A stretch of DNA of 64,000 nt from Prosopocoilus inquinatus. Lineage: Eukaryota > Arthropoda > Insecta > Coleoptera > Lucanidae. The notes beneath the pieces were generated by a model, which ran no database searches, was not told where the DNA came from, and saw nothing but the letters and a program-made list of their open reading frames with translations. Below, one piece after another: positions 30,669 to 43,205 of this stretch. Every line of letters begins with the position of its first letter. Position 1 is the stretch's first letter. The position numbers and the translations under genes are program-made. The DNA lies in contig CM069870.1 of the NCBI GenBank assembly GCA_036172665.1, positions 66,216,212 to 66,280,211 on the forward strand, given 5' to 3'.

Positions 30669-30993
30669 TGTTACGTTTCTATGGTTTGAGTTTATTTATT
30701 TAAACGAATAAAACACTCGATAAAAACTTAACCGTAATTTAATGAAGCTTAAAAACTAATTTATTTCTAACAATTTATTTTCACACTAAAATCTAACTTC
30801 GACTATCGCTGCTCGAATTCGACTGACTGGTGAGTCAACCCCGGGCCATTTTATATCATTGCTGGCGTCTGGAAGTCTCGATTCTGGAAGATTCTAGTTT
30901 GCTCCATATAGGCCCCGAACGCGTGACGGCCTATGACACATCGAAGCGGACCGACTTCCTGACGCCTTGCGCTAAGTCGGTTGGCTCGCCACA
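30669..30993 (-). repeat. 5' LTR of the Gypsy element, with promoter
   Basis: Upstream LTR in element orientation. On the minus strand it carries a TATA-like box ATATAAAA (30856-30849) and AATAAA-type signals near 30686-30700. The element's own transcription should start a little downstream of the TATA box. Confidence 0.93.
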
Positions 30994-31251
30994 ATATTTT
31001 CTGTAAAATGTTTTATTGCTTTTCTTGAAAAAACAACCCTTGTCAAGAAAACTACTTATTTTTTTCGCAAAATTGATAAACTTTATTAAAATTCACATTA
31101 CAACCCAAATGGGTTCACAAATTTCCTCATTATCTGAATCCATCAAACATACAAAATCGAGAAAGGCTTATTACATAATCAGCTTTTTTCGTATTCCTCA
31201 AAACAAAGTTTTTTGACGTGGGATGTTTTTGTAAAAAAAAGATGATAATAA

Positions 31252-32043
31252 ATGATACTCCTGCATGCGAACCATACCCTTAAGAACATTCAGCGTAAGG
31301 GCTACGAAACTGTTTTAGATGCTCACAAAAAAATATTGGTAAAAATAAGTAATCAACTAGAAGTTATTGAACATGAAAACAAAAAACTAAGGGAAGAAAA
31401 TGATAAATTGCATACAGAAGATACTACGATAAGAGCTCAACTTAACGAATTAAATGGGAATAATGAACAGCAATTACATTTACAAAATAATCGCCAAGAA
31501 GCAAAAATCTGCAATGGTGCAAGCAACACAACAAATAGCGTAATAAATAAAAGCAAAGCTCCCAAGATCCCATTAGAAATAAGGAAGGGAAAGGAAATTG
31601 ATGGGTTTAATTCCGTCCAAAATAACAATTTGCTTAGGAATGAACAAACTCAAATTGCAATAATGAGTAAAGTACTAGCGTTAAATGAAGATTCAACTCC
31701 AATAACGATATCAAAGATTACCGATGATACAATCAGTAATACATACGCCAACGCTGTAAAATTGCAGCATAGGCGAGACACACTGAGCAATGTGAACTCC
31801 TCGGAGCAATCAGTACGTAAGAGCAAATTACGATTGGATAATCTTTCTACAATTGAATCGAAAACCAATAAAAGTTCAACGCAGACTGCTTTAAAGTTCC
31901 CAATACTATTCGGTTCCGATAAAGAAGAAGGCATCAAAGGTGTTCCAAAAATGAGTCACTTACACGCTTATCGCTTCCAACCAGATTTAAAAAGTGAAGA
32001 TCTAAAAACTTATCTTCAGAATAAGAGTTTCCAGAATCGTTAA
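31252..32043 (+). pseudogene. LINE ORF1-like protein fragment (263 codons)
   Basis: The N-terminal part is a coiled coil (EHENKKLREENDKLHTED region). A polar linker follows. The end, SHLHAYRFQPDLKSEDLKTY, resembles the RNA-binding segment of ORF1 proteins of this group, then a stop. Downstream, KVSVPVNKLEELKNPINWPE (about 32043-32105, shifted frame) looks like the rest of that domain, so bases have been lost near 32040. No CCHC zinc knuckles are visible. Confidence 0.65.
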
Positions 32044-32219
32044 AGTGTCAGTGCCTGTAAACAAATTAGAGGAATTGAAAAATCCAATAAATTGGCCTGA
32101 AGGAGTATGTGTGAACAATTTTTTATTTTGACTAGTGGGAAGGAAGAAGATTTCATAAAAAACGTACCCTTAAATAAAAAGACTATCATTAAAACTATAA
32201 AGAAGAATTTTTATCTAAC

Positions 32220-32510
32220 CTGTTATTACCAAAACGTTCGTTCAGCAATTTGTATCTGCGGTCAGTGATGGTGAATACGACATTATCTGTTTAACTGAAA
32301 CGTGGTTGACATCCGATTTCAACAACTCTGAAATATTCGGCTCTCAGAAGTATACGGTATTTCGGTGTGATAGAAATTTACGGAAAGGTAATATCGTTCG
32401 TGGCGGAGGTGTCTTACTCGCTATTAGGGATACCATCACAGTTAACTCATTAGACTTATCTAGCTTAAGAAATGCGCTGCCAAATGTTGATATTCTCGGT
32501 TGTAAATGTA
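32220..32510 (+). pseudogene. LINE apurinic-type endonuclease fragment
   Basis: CYYQNVRS, YDIICLTETWLTSDFNNSEI and GGGVLLAIRD are typical of the N-terminal endonuclease of jockey-like LINEs. The stretch between the first two is shortened, and the catalytic C-terminal half is missing; the frame passes straight from NVDILGCKCK to the linker before the reverse transcriptase. Confidence 0.75.
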
Positions 32511-34323
32511 AACGGAAAAATAATTATTATAAAAAATACAGACGCAGTAACTCCGACACTTACTATGATCAATTCAAACGTATTAGAGCAATAGTAAAAG
32601 CAAGCATAAAAGAATCTCACAAACATTATCTGCTGAATATCGAGCGATCTCTTTCACGGGAGCCCCGCACATTTTGGTCATATATTCAAACCAGAAATCG
32701 TAGTACACGAATCCCCGGCATTATTAAGTATAATGATGTTAGTAGTGATAATCCCCAAGACATTGTAAACAACTTTGGAAATTACTTTAGCTCAGTCTAC
32801 TCTCACGATGATATCGTTAACTCATCTGTAAATGGAATCAATATGACTTCGATTAATATTAATCAGGTACAAGAAACTGATATATTCTGTGCCATAAAAA
32901 AAAATGAAAAACAAAATGACTGCAGAAGATGATCAAGTGCCCAGTTTTCTAATTAAAGACTGTTGTGATGTATTGGTTAAACCCCTGTTAATCCTCTTCA
33001 ATCTGTCTGTTAGATCTGCTTGCTTTCCATCCCACAATTATCTTCAATTACAGGCTTATTTCGATCTTATCGAACTTTGCCAAAATTTTTGAAATTGTCA
33101 TTTATACCAAAATCTATCCCAGCGTAAAAATCTTATATCTCCTTCTCAACATGGATTTACTGAACAGCGATCTACCGTAACTAACCTAACCAGTTTTGTA
33201 CAGTTTATAACTGAATCACTTAATAAACGAGGACAAGTTGACGTCATCTATACTGATATTAGTAAAGCATTCGTTAGCATTAGCCACTCAATACTGTTAA
33301 ATAAATTATCTGGTTTTGGTTTTACTGAAAACCTAATTACATTTTTTAAATCTTATCTGGACCAAAGACGACAATACGTCCACCATAACGGCTTCAAATC
33401 CTACTATTTCACAGCCCCATCAGGTGTACCTCAAGGATCGAACTTGGGTTCTCTCCTCTTTTCACTCTACATAAACGACCTATGCCAATCAGTTGATTGT
33501 GAAATTCAGCTGTTTGCCGATGATGCCAAATTCTTCCATTCAATCAACTCTTTTCAAGATTGTGTTACTCTACAGCTAAATATTGACAGAGTTAATCAGT
33601 GGTGTGCGGCAAACAGTCTGCATCTTAATATTAACAAATGTAAAGTCATGACGTATATATGACGTGGATATTTGAATATAAGGTGGGTCAGGCTCCTCTC
33701 ACTCGAGTTACAACTGTAAGAGATCTCGGGATAATCTTTGACTCTGAACTTACCTTCTCTCAACACGTGCTGTCACTGGTCAAATCATCAAATAAAATGA
33801 TAGCTTTTATTATTAGAAATTGTAGATCTTTCACCAATGAAAAAGCCTTAAAAATGCTTTATTTCTCTTTAATCCGGTCCAGATTGGAATATTCACTGAT
33901 TGCTTGGATATTGAAATGGCATTCTTCTATCTTAGAAAATGTTCAGAGAAAATTTTTCAAATATATGTGGTTCAAGAGAGATATGGTGTATATCCTGAGA
34001 GAGGGTTAGATCAGAAACAGTTAATATCAAGATTAGAAGTTTCATCACTTAGCCACAGGAGAAAATGTATTGTTGTTACTCTTTTGTATAAATTAGTGCA
34101 TAATCAGGTAGATTGCCCGTTTCTACTAAACAAATTAAACTTTTTAGTACCAAGACCCGAAGCAAGATTATCTTCTACTTTTTATCTTTCCATAACAAGA
34201 ACCAACCTGTTATTGAGATCTCCAGTTCATGTAATGTGTTCAATCTATAATAACATCTGTTTAAGATCTCACATTTTCAATGATAATCTTGTCTCAATAC
34301 TAAAGCTTCTAGATAATGACTGA
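32511..34323 (+). pseudogene. LINE reverse transcriptase, broken
   Basis: The linker KASIKESHKHYLLNIERSLS and FWSYIQTRN is followed by several frames. Key blocks: VDVIYTDISKAF (about 33238-33273, the last Asp of the usual AFD replaced by Val), SGVPQGSNLG with LLFSLYINDL (about 33420-33480), and LFADDAK (about 33508-33530, the catalytic pair). Frame breaks occur near 32910, 33090 and 33660. The C-terminal region continues to 34323 in two frames. Internal sequence is missing between the NHRP-like region and VTNLTSFVQF. Confidence 0.82.
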
Positions 34324-34664
34324 TTTCTAAAGTCTTATTCTTAACCTTATTGCCCTCTTTCTCCATTCTCCATTCTATTTTTCATTCTCCAATTTATTCT
34401 CTCTTCTTCATGCTATTATTTTAATTAGGTTAATTCTAACATCATCTGTGAATCTGCTACATGTATCTTATTGTTATCGCTTAAGTTAAGATTTAGTTAA
34501 GTTAGCTAAGCTTAGTTAATTAATTAGTTGATTAATGTTTAGTTATAGCTTATAGTAAGTTAATCAGATAAGCATAAACCTCTGTTTTGGAGTAGCATTT
34601 GCCTTGTAATTGGAACTTTCTATTAGGCAATAAAGAATATTATTAGTATTATTAAAAAAAAAGC

Positions 34665-35370
34665 TGTCAAATGGTATCATTTATGGTGAGCGTCATTGTA
34701 TAGTCGAGAGTACAAAAAAAACGAGACACTACCTTTTCCCTAGATGGTAATTATCCTTGGTATCCAGCTCCAGTTGTACATGACAGTTTGGAATCTGGGT
34801 TATAATGTCATAATTAATCAAACTTATAATAATTTCAATAACCACCGCAAAAGTTTAAGTTACACTTAAGTTGCCACCGATTACTTAATAACATTTCATT
34901 GGTGCTTACAGATTTCTGTAATTGAAAAGTACAACCATATACCTAGATTTTGGGCATTTTAGCTTTAAACATGCCCCGTTTCCTGAGCTCTAGACTGTAC
35001 GTATTTATACTTATATAAAATGCGAAATGGATACTGCAAGTAAACTAAACAGAAACTGTTTCATACAAATTTAAGTTGAAAAGTTTATACAATTTACTTC
35101 TTTGTCAACCACTCTATTTGATGCTTCTACAGATTATTATTGTATTTTACGAGAGCTGCAAAACCATTCATTTAATCCCACTTAAGAGTGTCAATGCATA
35201 TTAAAACGACTTGAAGGCCATAAGCTCAGTAAGAAATTTATGTAAAAGATTTGAAACCTTAGGAAACAAGTTCGGCTTCAAGATACCTCCTCGAGCAAAC
35301 CTGATTCTAATGTATTTCTTTTTCTGGCTACTTAAACCTACCTGACATTGCAGTAGGCAATTATTACGTT
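34665..35370. other. intergenic DNA
   Basis: Nothing recognised; AT-rich without significant open frames. Confidence 0.4.
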
Positions 35371-35712
35371 AAAAAAAAAATATTATGCATTCAAGACATG
35401 ACTAATTCGAAATTTACAAAAAAAAAAAAACAAGAGCACATAAAGAAAGACGAATCATAATCATAATATATACAAAAGCAACAAAAACAAATTGAAAAAA
35501 AAAGATAATGGATAACTCTAACGAGAAAAGAAGTCATAGAAAAACAAATGACGATCATACAATTTAAAACTGCTGCGAGATATTCTCGATAGTCGATAAA
35601 AAAAGATCGCATTATGTTCGAAGAACAAAACAATAAATGAATTGGAAAAAACAAAACTTTACTATTAAATTCAACAATCTCGCTGTCTTAGTTGGTTATT
35701 ATTATTATTAAG
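35370..35712. repeat. A-rich interspersed repeat, copy 2 (shorter)
   Basis: Same ordered landmarks as 21590-22260 with an internal deletion of roughly 300 bp. Shares GAGATATTCTCGAT, TTATGTTCGAA and the terminal (TTA)n run. Confidence 0.6.
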
Positions 35713-35978
35713 CGTAAGACATATTGTAACTCGTGACGTCACGGTAAGTCTATCCTGTACCGCGAAGTTTTAGGACGAAATGAGTTTTCAAACTGTTCCC
35801 TATAGATGAATCTACACTGTCATCAACATAGATTGAAGGTTTGAAATATTTATGAAATTTTGCGTTCCCCATTCATTTATGTACCTCGAAGTGATGGTAC
35901 ACGTTCACCGTAACCTCAGCGGCTACCGTTGCTCACAAATATGCACCCGCAATAAAACGAATCTGTCGCCAAAAGCAA

Positions 35979-38900
35979 AATATTTTCAGCACCATCTCTT
36001 GATCACCACCAAACGTTTTCAGTAGACCATAAAAAAATTAATTTAAATTAGGTCTTCTTCTTTTGGCCAATAACTCAATATGAATTTGAACAGTTGATCA
36101 GAAACGTCATCTTTTGAAGAATAACGAAACCTTTTTCTATTTCTGTATTTTCAATACAATACAATTACATTTTTTTTGTTTAATACCTTATCTTGACTCG
36201 TCAAATATCGAAATGATTCAACATCAGTCTAGCAAAACTCAGTTTACTATTAATAAGAATAAGCTTAAATTAAATTCAACTTTTGCACAATAATAACTTA
36301 AATGCGAATTTGAACTAGTAATTAATTAGAAGCGCCGCCTTCTTTTGACGAATAACAAAACCTTTTTCTCAAGGCTCAACGATTAACAAGAAGCAGCAGC
36401 AAGACCACAGGAAGCCAAGAATTCAAGCACGATTAGATTTTTGATTATCAATCTTTCTGAATTATAATAAAGATTTTTGTGTTTTGAAATTGACCCAACC
36501 AGCTTTGTGGTTTTAAAAAAAAATATTTCTGCATATGTTATCCATGAAAATAGTTGACCTAAATTGATTAACCCTATTTATTCTATTCTCTTTAATTTTA
36601 ATCATCGCAAGAATTCTTAATTACACTTTCCTAGCAAAATATATTGAAGCGTCATCTCTTGATGAACACCGGAATGTTTCCGTATTATTTTAGCGTAGTT
36701 CATAACAACACAAATAAGAATTGTTGATTATGGTCCATAATTAGGTAAAATATTGATTGATTGAAACAAATAAGAATGTCTATTTAAAATTAGTCTAAAC
36801 CGTCTGGACAATAACTTAACAGTACGAATTTGAACGTGTAGTCCACGTAAATGATTAGAAGCGCCATCTTTTGACGAACAATAGAGCTTTTTATGTTAGC
36901 GATTTTCTAATACCATTCAGTTTTCTTATATTTCTGATTCTTTCTTGAATATTTTTCAGGTGTTCTCAGAATTGCCTGATAGTAATAAATGTTTTTTTTT
37001 TTGTTGGTGCACTTTATAAGACATTCAAAAGAATATAGTCATCAGAATTGGAAATTGGAATATTTTCTTCTTGTATAATGAGGCAGTTGTTCCACTGTCT
37101 AACATTTTATTTTTATAATAAATCCTATATGTTGCTCAGATTTCTTGGTAGGTACTCTTTTTTGCCTATTTTTTCTGTTGTTTGCTTATCATATTTCTAC
37201 AGAATTTTATTATCTCTTGAACTACATACACATCAGGCTGCTTTTTTGTCGTCGGTTTTTGTTTTTGTTTTTTTTTTTGTGTGTACTTTCAATCTCATTT
37301 TACTTTTTCCTTTGTTTCCCTATTACTCTTCGCGCATGCAAATGTACTTTGTTTGTTCTTGCATTTTTTGAAATAAAAATTCATGGAGAACAAATCGCAA
37401 GGGTCCTACCCCATTTCTTATTCGTCTACACTGCCTTCTGTTGAATTGATTGCTTAAATATTCTCACTTTATAACAAGGACCAATACATTTTAGTGCCTG
37501 ATTAAATAGGTTAGTAATTCTTTTTCCTTATAAAAGTAATTTTCCCGGACGTTTTTCATTTAACAGTTGTTTGATTTAAAAAAAAGGAAACGGAACCAGA
37601 TATTACTTTAAGGTAGGCAACACATCGTGCGCGCACGCATTGATGATTGTCTATTCCGACGCAATTTATTACGCGCCGCTCAATCACGATCAGATAACAT
37701 AGTTTTCTTGGCGGTTTTCTTAACTTTTTAAGTTCACGTTTGTGGCTATGAGCCAAAATAAATACTTTGTTGAAAAGATCAGAGGTATTGTGTTAAAAGT
37801 CGCTTTGGCCGCTGATCTTTAACAACAAGTGATCCCGCCATCCGGCTTTGAATGAGTAAATTCGAATCTTCTTATATATTCTGACATGAAAAGTCATTCT
37901 GATTAATAAAATGCTTTAAGAAAATGCATACGTTTACACCTACATGAGTTTATGACCTACTAGGGTGACAAGACTTTATGATTCCACGTTACAACCAAAG
38001 CTAGGAACATTCCAGACGAGCGTGGGTATTCTACAATACATGTGAATTTTGTGAAATATGTGGTGTTAAATTCTAATGCACTTTAAATATTATTATTTGT
38101 TTTATTTGTATCTACAAATATTTTCATTTGTTTTTAAATGATTTAATCAGTATACGTACAACAAACGCTGATCGGTTTAGCGTAAAATTTATTAAATGCA
38201 TAAACCTATTTAATATATCCTGATCGAATCCGTTTCGAAGTCGATTTTATTCGTGTGTTTTTAAGGCTGCGGAAAAACGATCGCTCGGCAATAAATCTCG
38301 CAAATTTGTTTTGATTAGAGGCAGCAATCTCACTGTTTTTGTTGAACGTCGCATTAGTATTCATAAAAGACGGCAAACATTCGGCCGGAAACACGTAGTA
38401 TTTTGTACGATTTAACGTGCGCACTCAATTTGGACATCTTTCCAAAAAAATCGTATACTTTTAAGGAATGTCAGAAAAGTTCCAGATTTTGGTTACAATC
38501 CAAAGAAAGCACTTTTTCTTCTCGTAAGTTACAAAAAGCTAAATATTTTCAGCACCATCTCTTGATCACTACCAAACGTTTTCGGCAGACCATAAAAAAT
38601 TTAATTTAAATTAGGTCTTCTTCTTTTGGCCAATAACTGAATATGAATTTGAACAGTTGATCAGAAACATCATCTTTTGAAGAATAACGAAACCTTTTTA
38701 TATTTCTGTATTTTTCTAATACAATTTTTTTGTTTAATAGACTATGAAACAAATATATTCAACGATATCTCTTGACCCGTCAAATATCGAAATGCTTTAA
38801 CATCAGTCTAGCAAACTCAGTTTACTATTAATAAGAATAAGCTTAAATTAAATTCATCTTTTGCACAATAATAACTTAAATGCGAATTTGAACTAGTAAT

Positions 38901-41900
38901 TAATTAGAAGCGCCGCCTTCTTTTGACGAATAACAAAACCTTTTTCTCGAGGCTCAACGACTAACAAGAAGCAGCAGCAAGACCACAGGAAGCCAAGAAT
39001 TCAACCACGACTAGATTTTTGATTATCAATCAATCTTTCTCAATTATAATAAAGATTCTTGTGTTTTGAAATAGACCCAACCAGCTTAGTGGTTTCTTTT
39101 TAAATATTTCTGCATATTTTATCCGACCACTAGCAGAATATATTGAAGCGTCATCTATTGATGAACACGGAAATGATTCAGTATTATTCTAGCATAATTC
39201 ATAACAACGCAAGCAAGAATATCTATTTAAAATTAGTCTGAAGCGTCTGGACAATTACTTAACAACGAATGAATGTTAGAGCCTTTTATGTTATCGTTTT
39301 TCTAATACCATTCGGTTTTCTTATATTTCTGAGTCTTGTCCCTTGTTTTTTTTATAGTTGGTGCACTTTATAAGACATTCAAAAGACTATAGTCATCAGA
39401 ATTGGGATTTTGGAATATTTTCTTCTTGTATAATTAGGCAGTTGTTCCACTGTTTAACATTTTATTTTTATAATAAATCCTATACGTTGCTCAGATTTCT
39501 TGGTAGGTACTCTTTTTTGCATATTTTTTCTGTTGTTTGCTTATCATATTTCGACAGAATTTTATTATCTCTTGAACTACATGCACATCAGGCTGCTTTT
39601 TTGTCGTCGGTTTTTGTTTTTGTTTTTTTTTTGTGTGTACTTTCAATCTCATTTTACTTTTTCCTTTGTTTCCCTATTACTCTTCGCGCATGCAAATGTA
39701 CTTTGTTTGTTCTTGCATTTTTTGAAATAAAAATTCATGGAGAACAAATCGCAAGGGTCCTACCCCATTTCTTATTCGTCTACACTGCCTTCTGTTGAAT
39801 TGATTGCTTAAATATTCTCACTTTATAACAAGGACCAATACATTTTAGTGCCTGATTAAATAGGTTAGTAATTCTTTTTCCTTATAAAAGTAATTTTTCC
39901 GGACGTTTTTCATTTAACAGTTGTTTGATTTAAAAAAAAGGAAACGGAACCAGATATTACTTTAAGGTAGGCAACACATCGTGCGCGCACGCATTGATGA
40001 TTGTCTATTCCGACGCAATTTATTACGCGCCGCTCAATCACGATCAGATAACATAGTTTTCTTGGCGGTTTTCTTAACTTTTTAAGTTCACGTTTGTGGC
40101 TATGAGCCAAAATAAATACTTTGTTGAAAAGATCAGAGGTATTGTGTTAAAAGTCGCTTTGGCCGCTGATGTTTAACAAGTGATCCTGCCATCCGGCTTT
40201 GAATGAGTAAATTCGAATCTTCTTATATATTCTGACATGAAAAGTCATTCTGATTAATAAAATGCTTTAAGAATATGCATACGTTTACACCTACATGACT
40301 TTATGACCTACTAGGGTGACAAGACTTTATGATTCCACGTTACAACCAAAGCTAGGTACATTCCAGACAAGCGTGGGTATTCTACAATACATGTGAATTT
40401 TGTGAAATATGTAGTAGTGTTAAATTCTAATGGAATTTAAATATTATTATTTGTTTTAATTGTATCTACAAATATTTTGATTTGTTTTTAAATGTTTTAA
40501 TTAGTATACGTACACCAAACGCTGATCGGTTTAGCGTAAAGTTTATTAAATGCATAAACCTATTTAATATATCCTGATCGAATCCGTTTCGAAGTCGATT
40601 TCATTCGTGCGTTTTTAAGGCTGCGGAAAAACGATCGCTCGGCAATAAATCTCGCAAATTTGTTTTGATTAGAGGCAGCAGTCTCACTGTATTTGTTGAA
40701 CGCCGCATTAGTATTCATAAAAGACGGCAAACATTCGACCGGAAACGCGTAGTATTTTGTACGATTTAACGTGCGCTCTCAATTGGGGCATCTTTCCAAA
40801 AAAATCGTATACTTTTAAGGAATGTCAGGAAAGTTCCAGATTTTGGTTACAATCCAAAGAAAGCACTTTTTCTTCTTGTAAGTAGCAAAAAGCTAAATAT
40901 TTTCAGCACCATCTCTTGATCACCACCAAACGTTTTCGGCAGTACATAAAAAATTTAATTTAAATTAGGTCTTCTTCTTTTGGCCAATAACTGAATATGA
41001 ATTTGAACAGTTGATCAGAAACGTCATCTTTTAAAGAATAACGAAACCTTTTTATATTTCTGTATTTTGCTAATACAATTTTTTTGTTTAATAGACTATG
41101 AAACAAATATATTCAACGATATCTCTTGACCCGTCAAATATCGAAATGCTTTAACATCAGTCTAGCAAACTCAGTTTACTATTAATAAGAATAAGCTTAA
41201 ATTAAATTCATCTTTTGCACAATAATAACTTAAATGCGAATTTGAACTAGTAATTAATTAGAAGCGCCGCCTTCTTTTGACGAATAACAAAACCTTTTTC
41301 TCGAGGCTCAACGACTAACAAGAAGCAGCAGCAAGACCACAGGAAGCCAAGAACTCAACCACGACTAGATTTTTGATTATCAATCAATCTTTCTCAATGA
41401 TAATAAAGATTCTTGTGTTTTGAAATAGACCCAACCAGCTTAGTGGTTTCTTTTTAAATATTTCTGCATATTTTATCCGACCACTAGCAGAATATATTGA
41501 AGCGTCATCTATTGATGAACACCGAAATGATTCAGTATTATTCTAGCATAATTCATAACAACGCAAGCAAGAATATCTATTTAAAATTAGTCTGAAGCGT
41601 CTGGACAATTACTTAACAACGAATGAATGTTAGAGCCTTTTATGTTATCGTTTTTCTAATACCATTCGGTTTTCTTATATTTCTGATTCTTGTCCCTTGT
41701 TTTTTTTATAGTTGGTGCACTTTATAAGACATTCAAAAGACTATAGTCATCAGAATTGGGAATTTGGAATATTTTCTTCTTGTATAATTAGGCAGTTGTT
41801 CCACTGTTTAACATTTTATTTTTATAATAAATCCTATACGTTGCTCAGATTTCTTGGTAGGTACTCTTTTTTACATATTTTTTCTGTTGTTTGCTTATCA

Positions 41901-43205
41901 TATTTCGACAGAATTTTATTATCTCTTGAACTACATGCACATCAGGCTGCTTTTCTGTCGTCGGTTTTTGTTTTTGCTTTTTGGTGTGTACTTTCAATCT
42001 CATTTTACTTTTTCCTTTGTTTCCCTATTACTCTTCGCGCATGCAAATGTAATTTGTTTGTTCTTGCATTTTTTGAAATGAAAATTCATTGAGAACAAAT
42101 CGCAAGGGTCCTGCTCCATTTTTTATTCGTCTACACTGCTTTCTGTTTGTTTTTTTGCTTAAATATTCTTACCTTATAACAACGACCAATATATTTTAGT
42201 GTCAGATTAAATAGGTTTGTGATTTTTTTTACAAAAATAATTTCCCGGCTGTTTTTCATTCAACAGTCGTCATTTGATTAAAAAAAAAAAACGGCATCAG
42301 ACATTGCTTTAGGATAGGCAACACACCATGCAGGTGTGCATCGATGATTGTCTATTCCCACGCACTTTATTACGCTGCCGCTCAATCACGATCAGATAAC
42401 ATATATCGTACAGTTTTCTTGGCGGTTTTCTTAACTTTTTAAGTTCACGTTTATGGCTATAAGCCAAACTAAATAATTTGTTGAAAAGATCAGAGCTGTT
42501 GTGTTAAAAATCACTTTGGCCGCTGATGTTTCCTAACAAGTGATCCTCCGCCATCCGGCTTTGAATGAGTAAATTCAAATCTTATATATTCTGACATGAA
42601 AAGTCGTTCTGATTAAAAAAAAAATGCTTTAAGAAAATGTATACATTTACACTTACATGAGTTCATGACCTACTAGGGTGACAGGACTTTATGATTCCAC
42701 GTTAGAACCAAAGCTAGGTACATTCCAGACGAGCGTGGGTATTCTACAATACATGTGAATTTTGTGAAATATGTAGTATTAAATTCTAATGGAATTTAAA
42801 TATTATTATTTGTTTTAATTGTATCTACAAATATTTTGATTTGTTTTTAAATGTTTCAATTAGTATACGTACAACAAACGCTGATCGGTTATATTTATTA
42901 AATGCATAAACCTATTTAATATATCCTGATCGAATCCGTTTCGAAGTCGATTTCATTCGTGTGTTTTTAAGGCTGCGGAAAAACGATCGCTCGGCAATAA
43001 ATCTCGCAAATTTGCTTTGGTTAGAGGTCGCAGTCTCACAGTTTTTGTTGAACGCCGCATTAGTATTCATAAAAGACGGCAAACATTTGATTGGAAACAC
43101 GTAGTATTTTGTACGATCTTTCCAAAAAAATCGTATACTTTTAAGGAATGTCAGGAATGTTCCGGATTTTGGTTACAATCCAAAGAAAGCACTTTTTTTC
43201 TTGTA
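35979..43205. repeat. tandem triplication of a unit of about 2.35 kb
   Basis: Unit 1 is 35979-38541 (2,563 bp), unit 2 is 38542-40895 (2,354 bp) and unit 3 is 40896-43205 (about 2,310 bp). Each begins AATATTTTCAGCACCATCTC and ends near AAGAAAGCACTTTTT. Units 2 and 3 share small indels that unit 1 lacks, and unit 1 carries about 200 extra bp around 36540-36900, so the 2/3 duplication is the younger. Open frames inside are repeated but contain only T-rich low-complexity or unrecognised peptides. No gene is recognised. Confidence 0.88.

Larger units (their letters stand above)
24578..30993 (-). mobile_element. complete Ty3/Gypsy LTR retrotransposon
   Basis: 6,416-bp element in reverse orientation. 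Two 325-bp LTRs (24578-24902 and 30669-30993) appear identical on line-by-line reading. They begin TGTTACG on the plus strand and end CCACA, and a 4-bp ATAT duplication flanks both ends. The internal region holds one long Gag-Pol frame. A polypurine tract AAGAAGGGGGCAG precedes the 3' LTR, and a candidate primer-binding site GTGGTGTCGGTGTGCGGG follows the 5' LTR. Identical LTRs, an unbroken frame and intact target duplication indicate a very recent insertion. Confidence 0.96.
31240..34664 (+). mobile_element. decayed jockey/CR1-like LINE
   Basis: Order is ORF1-like frame, endonuclease fragment, reverse transcriptase fragments, then a 3' end with AATAAA at 34629-34634 and an A-run at 34654-34662. 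Several in-frame breaks and internal deletions mark it as dead. The 5' end is placed only approximately and no target duplication was found. Clade assignment (jockey or CR1 group) rests on the look of the RT block. Confidence 0.85.

Noticed and set aside
37048..42092. Repeated open frames of 75-146 codons in the 2.35-kb units
   Set aside because: Their peptides are low-complexity translations of T-rich DNA that change length with each indel between units, so they are not under coding constraint.
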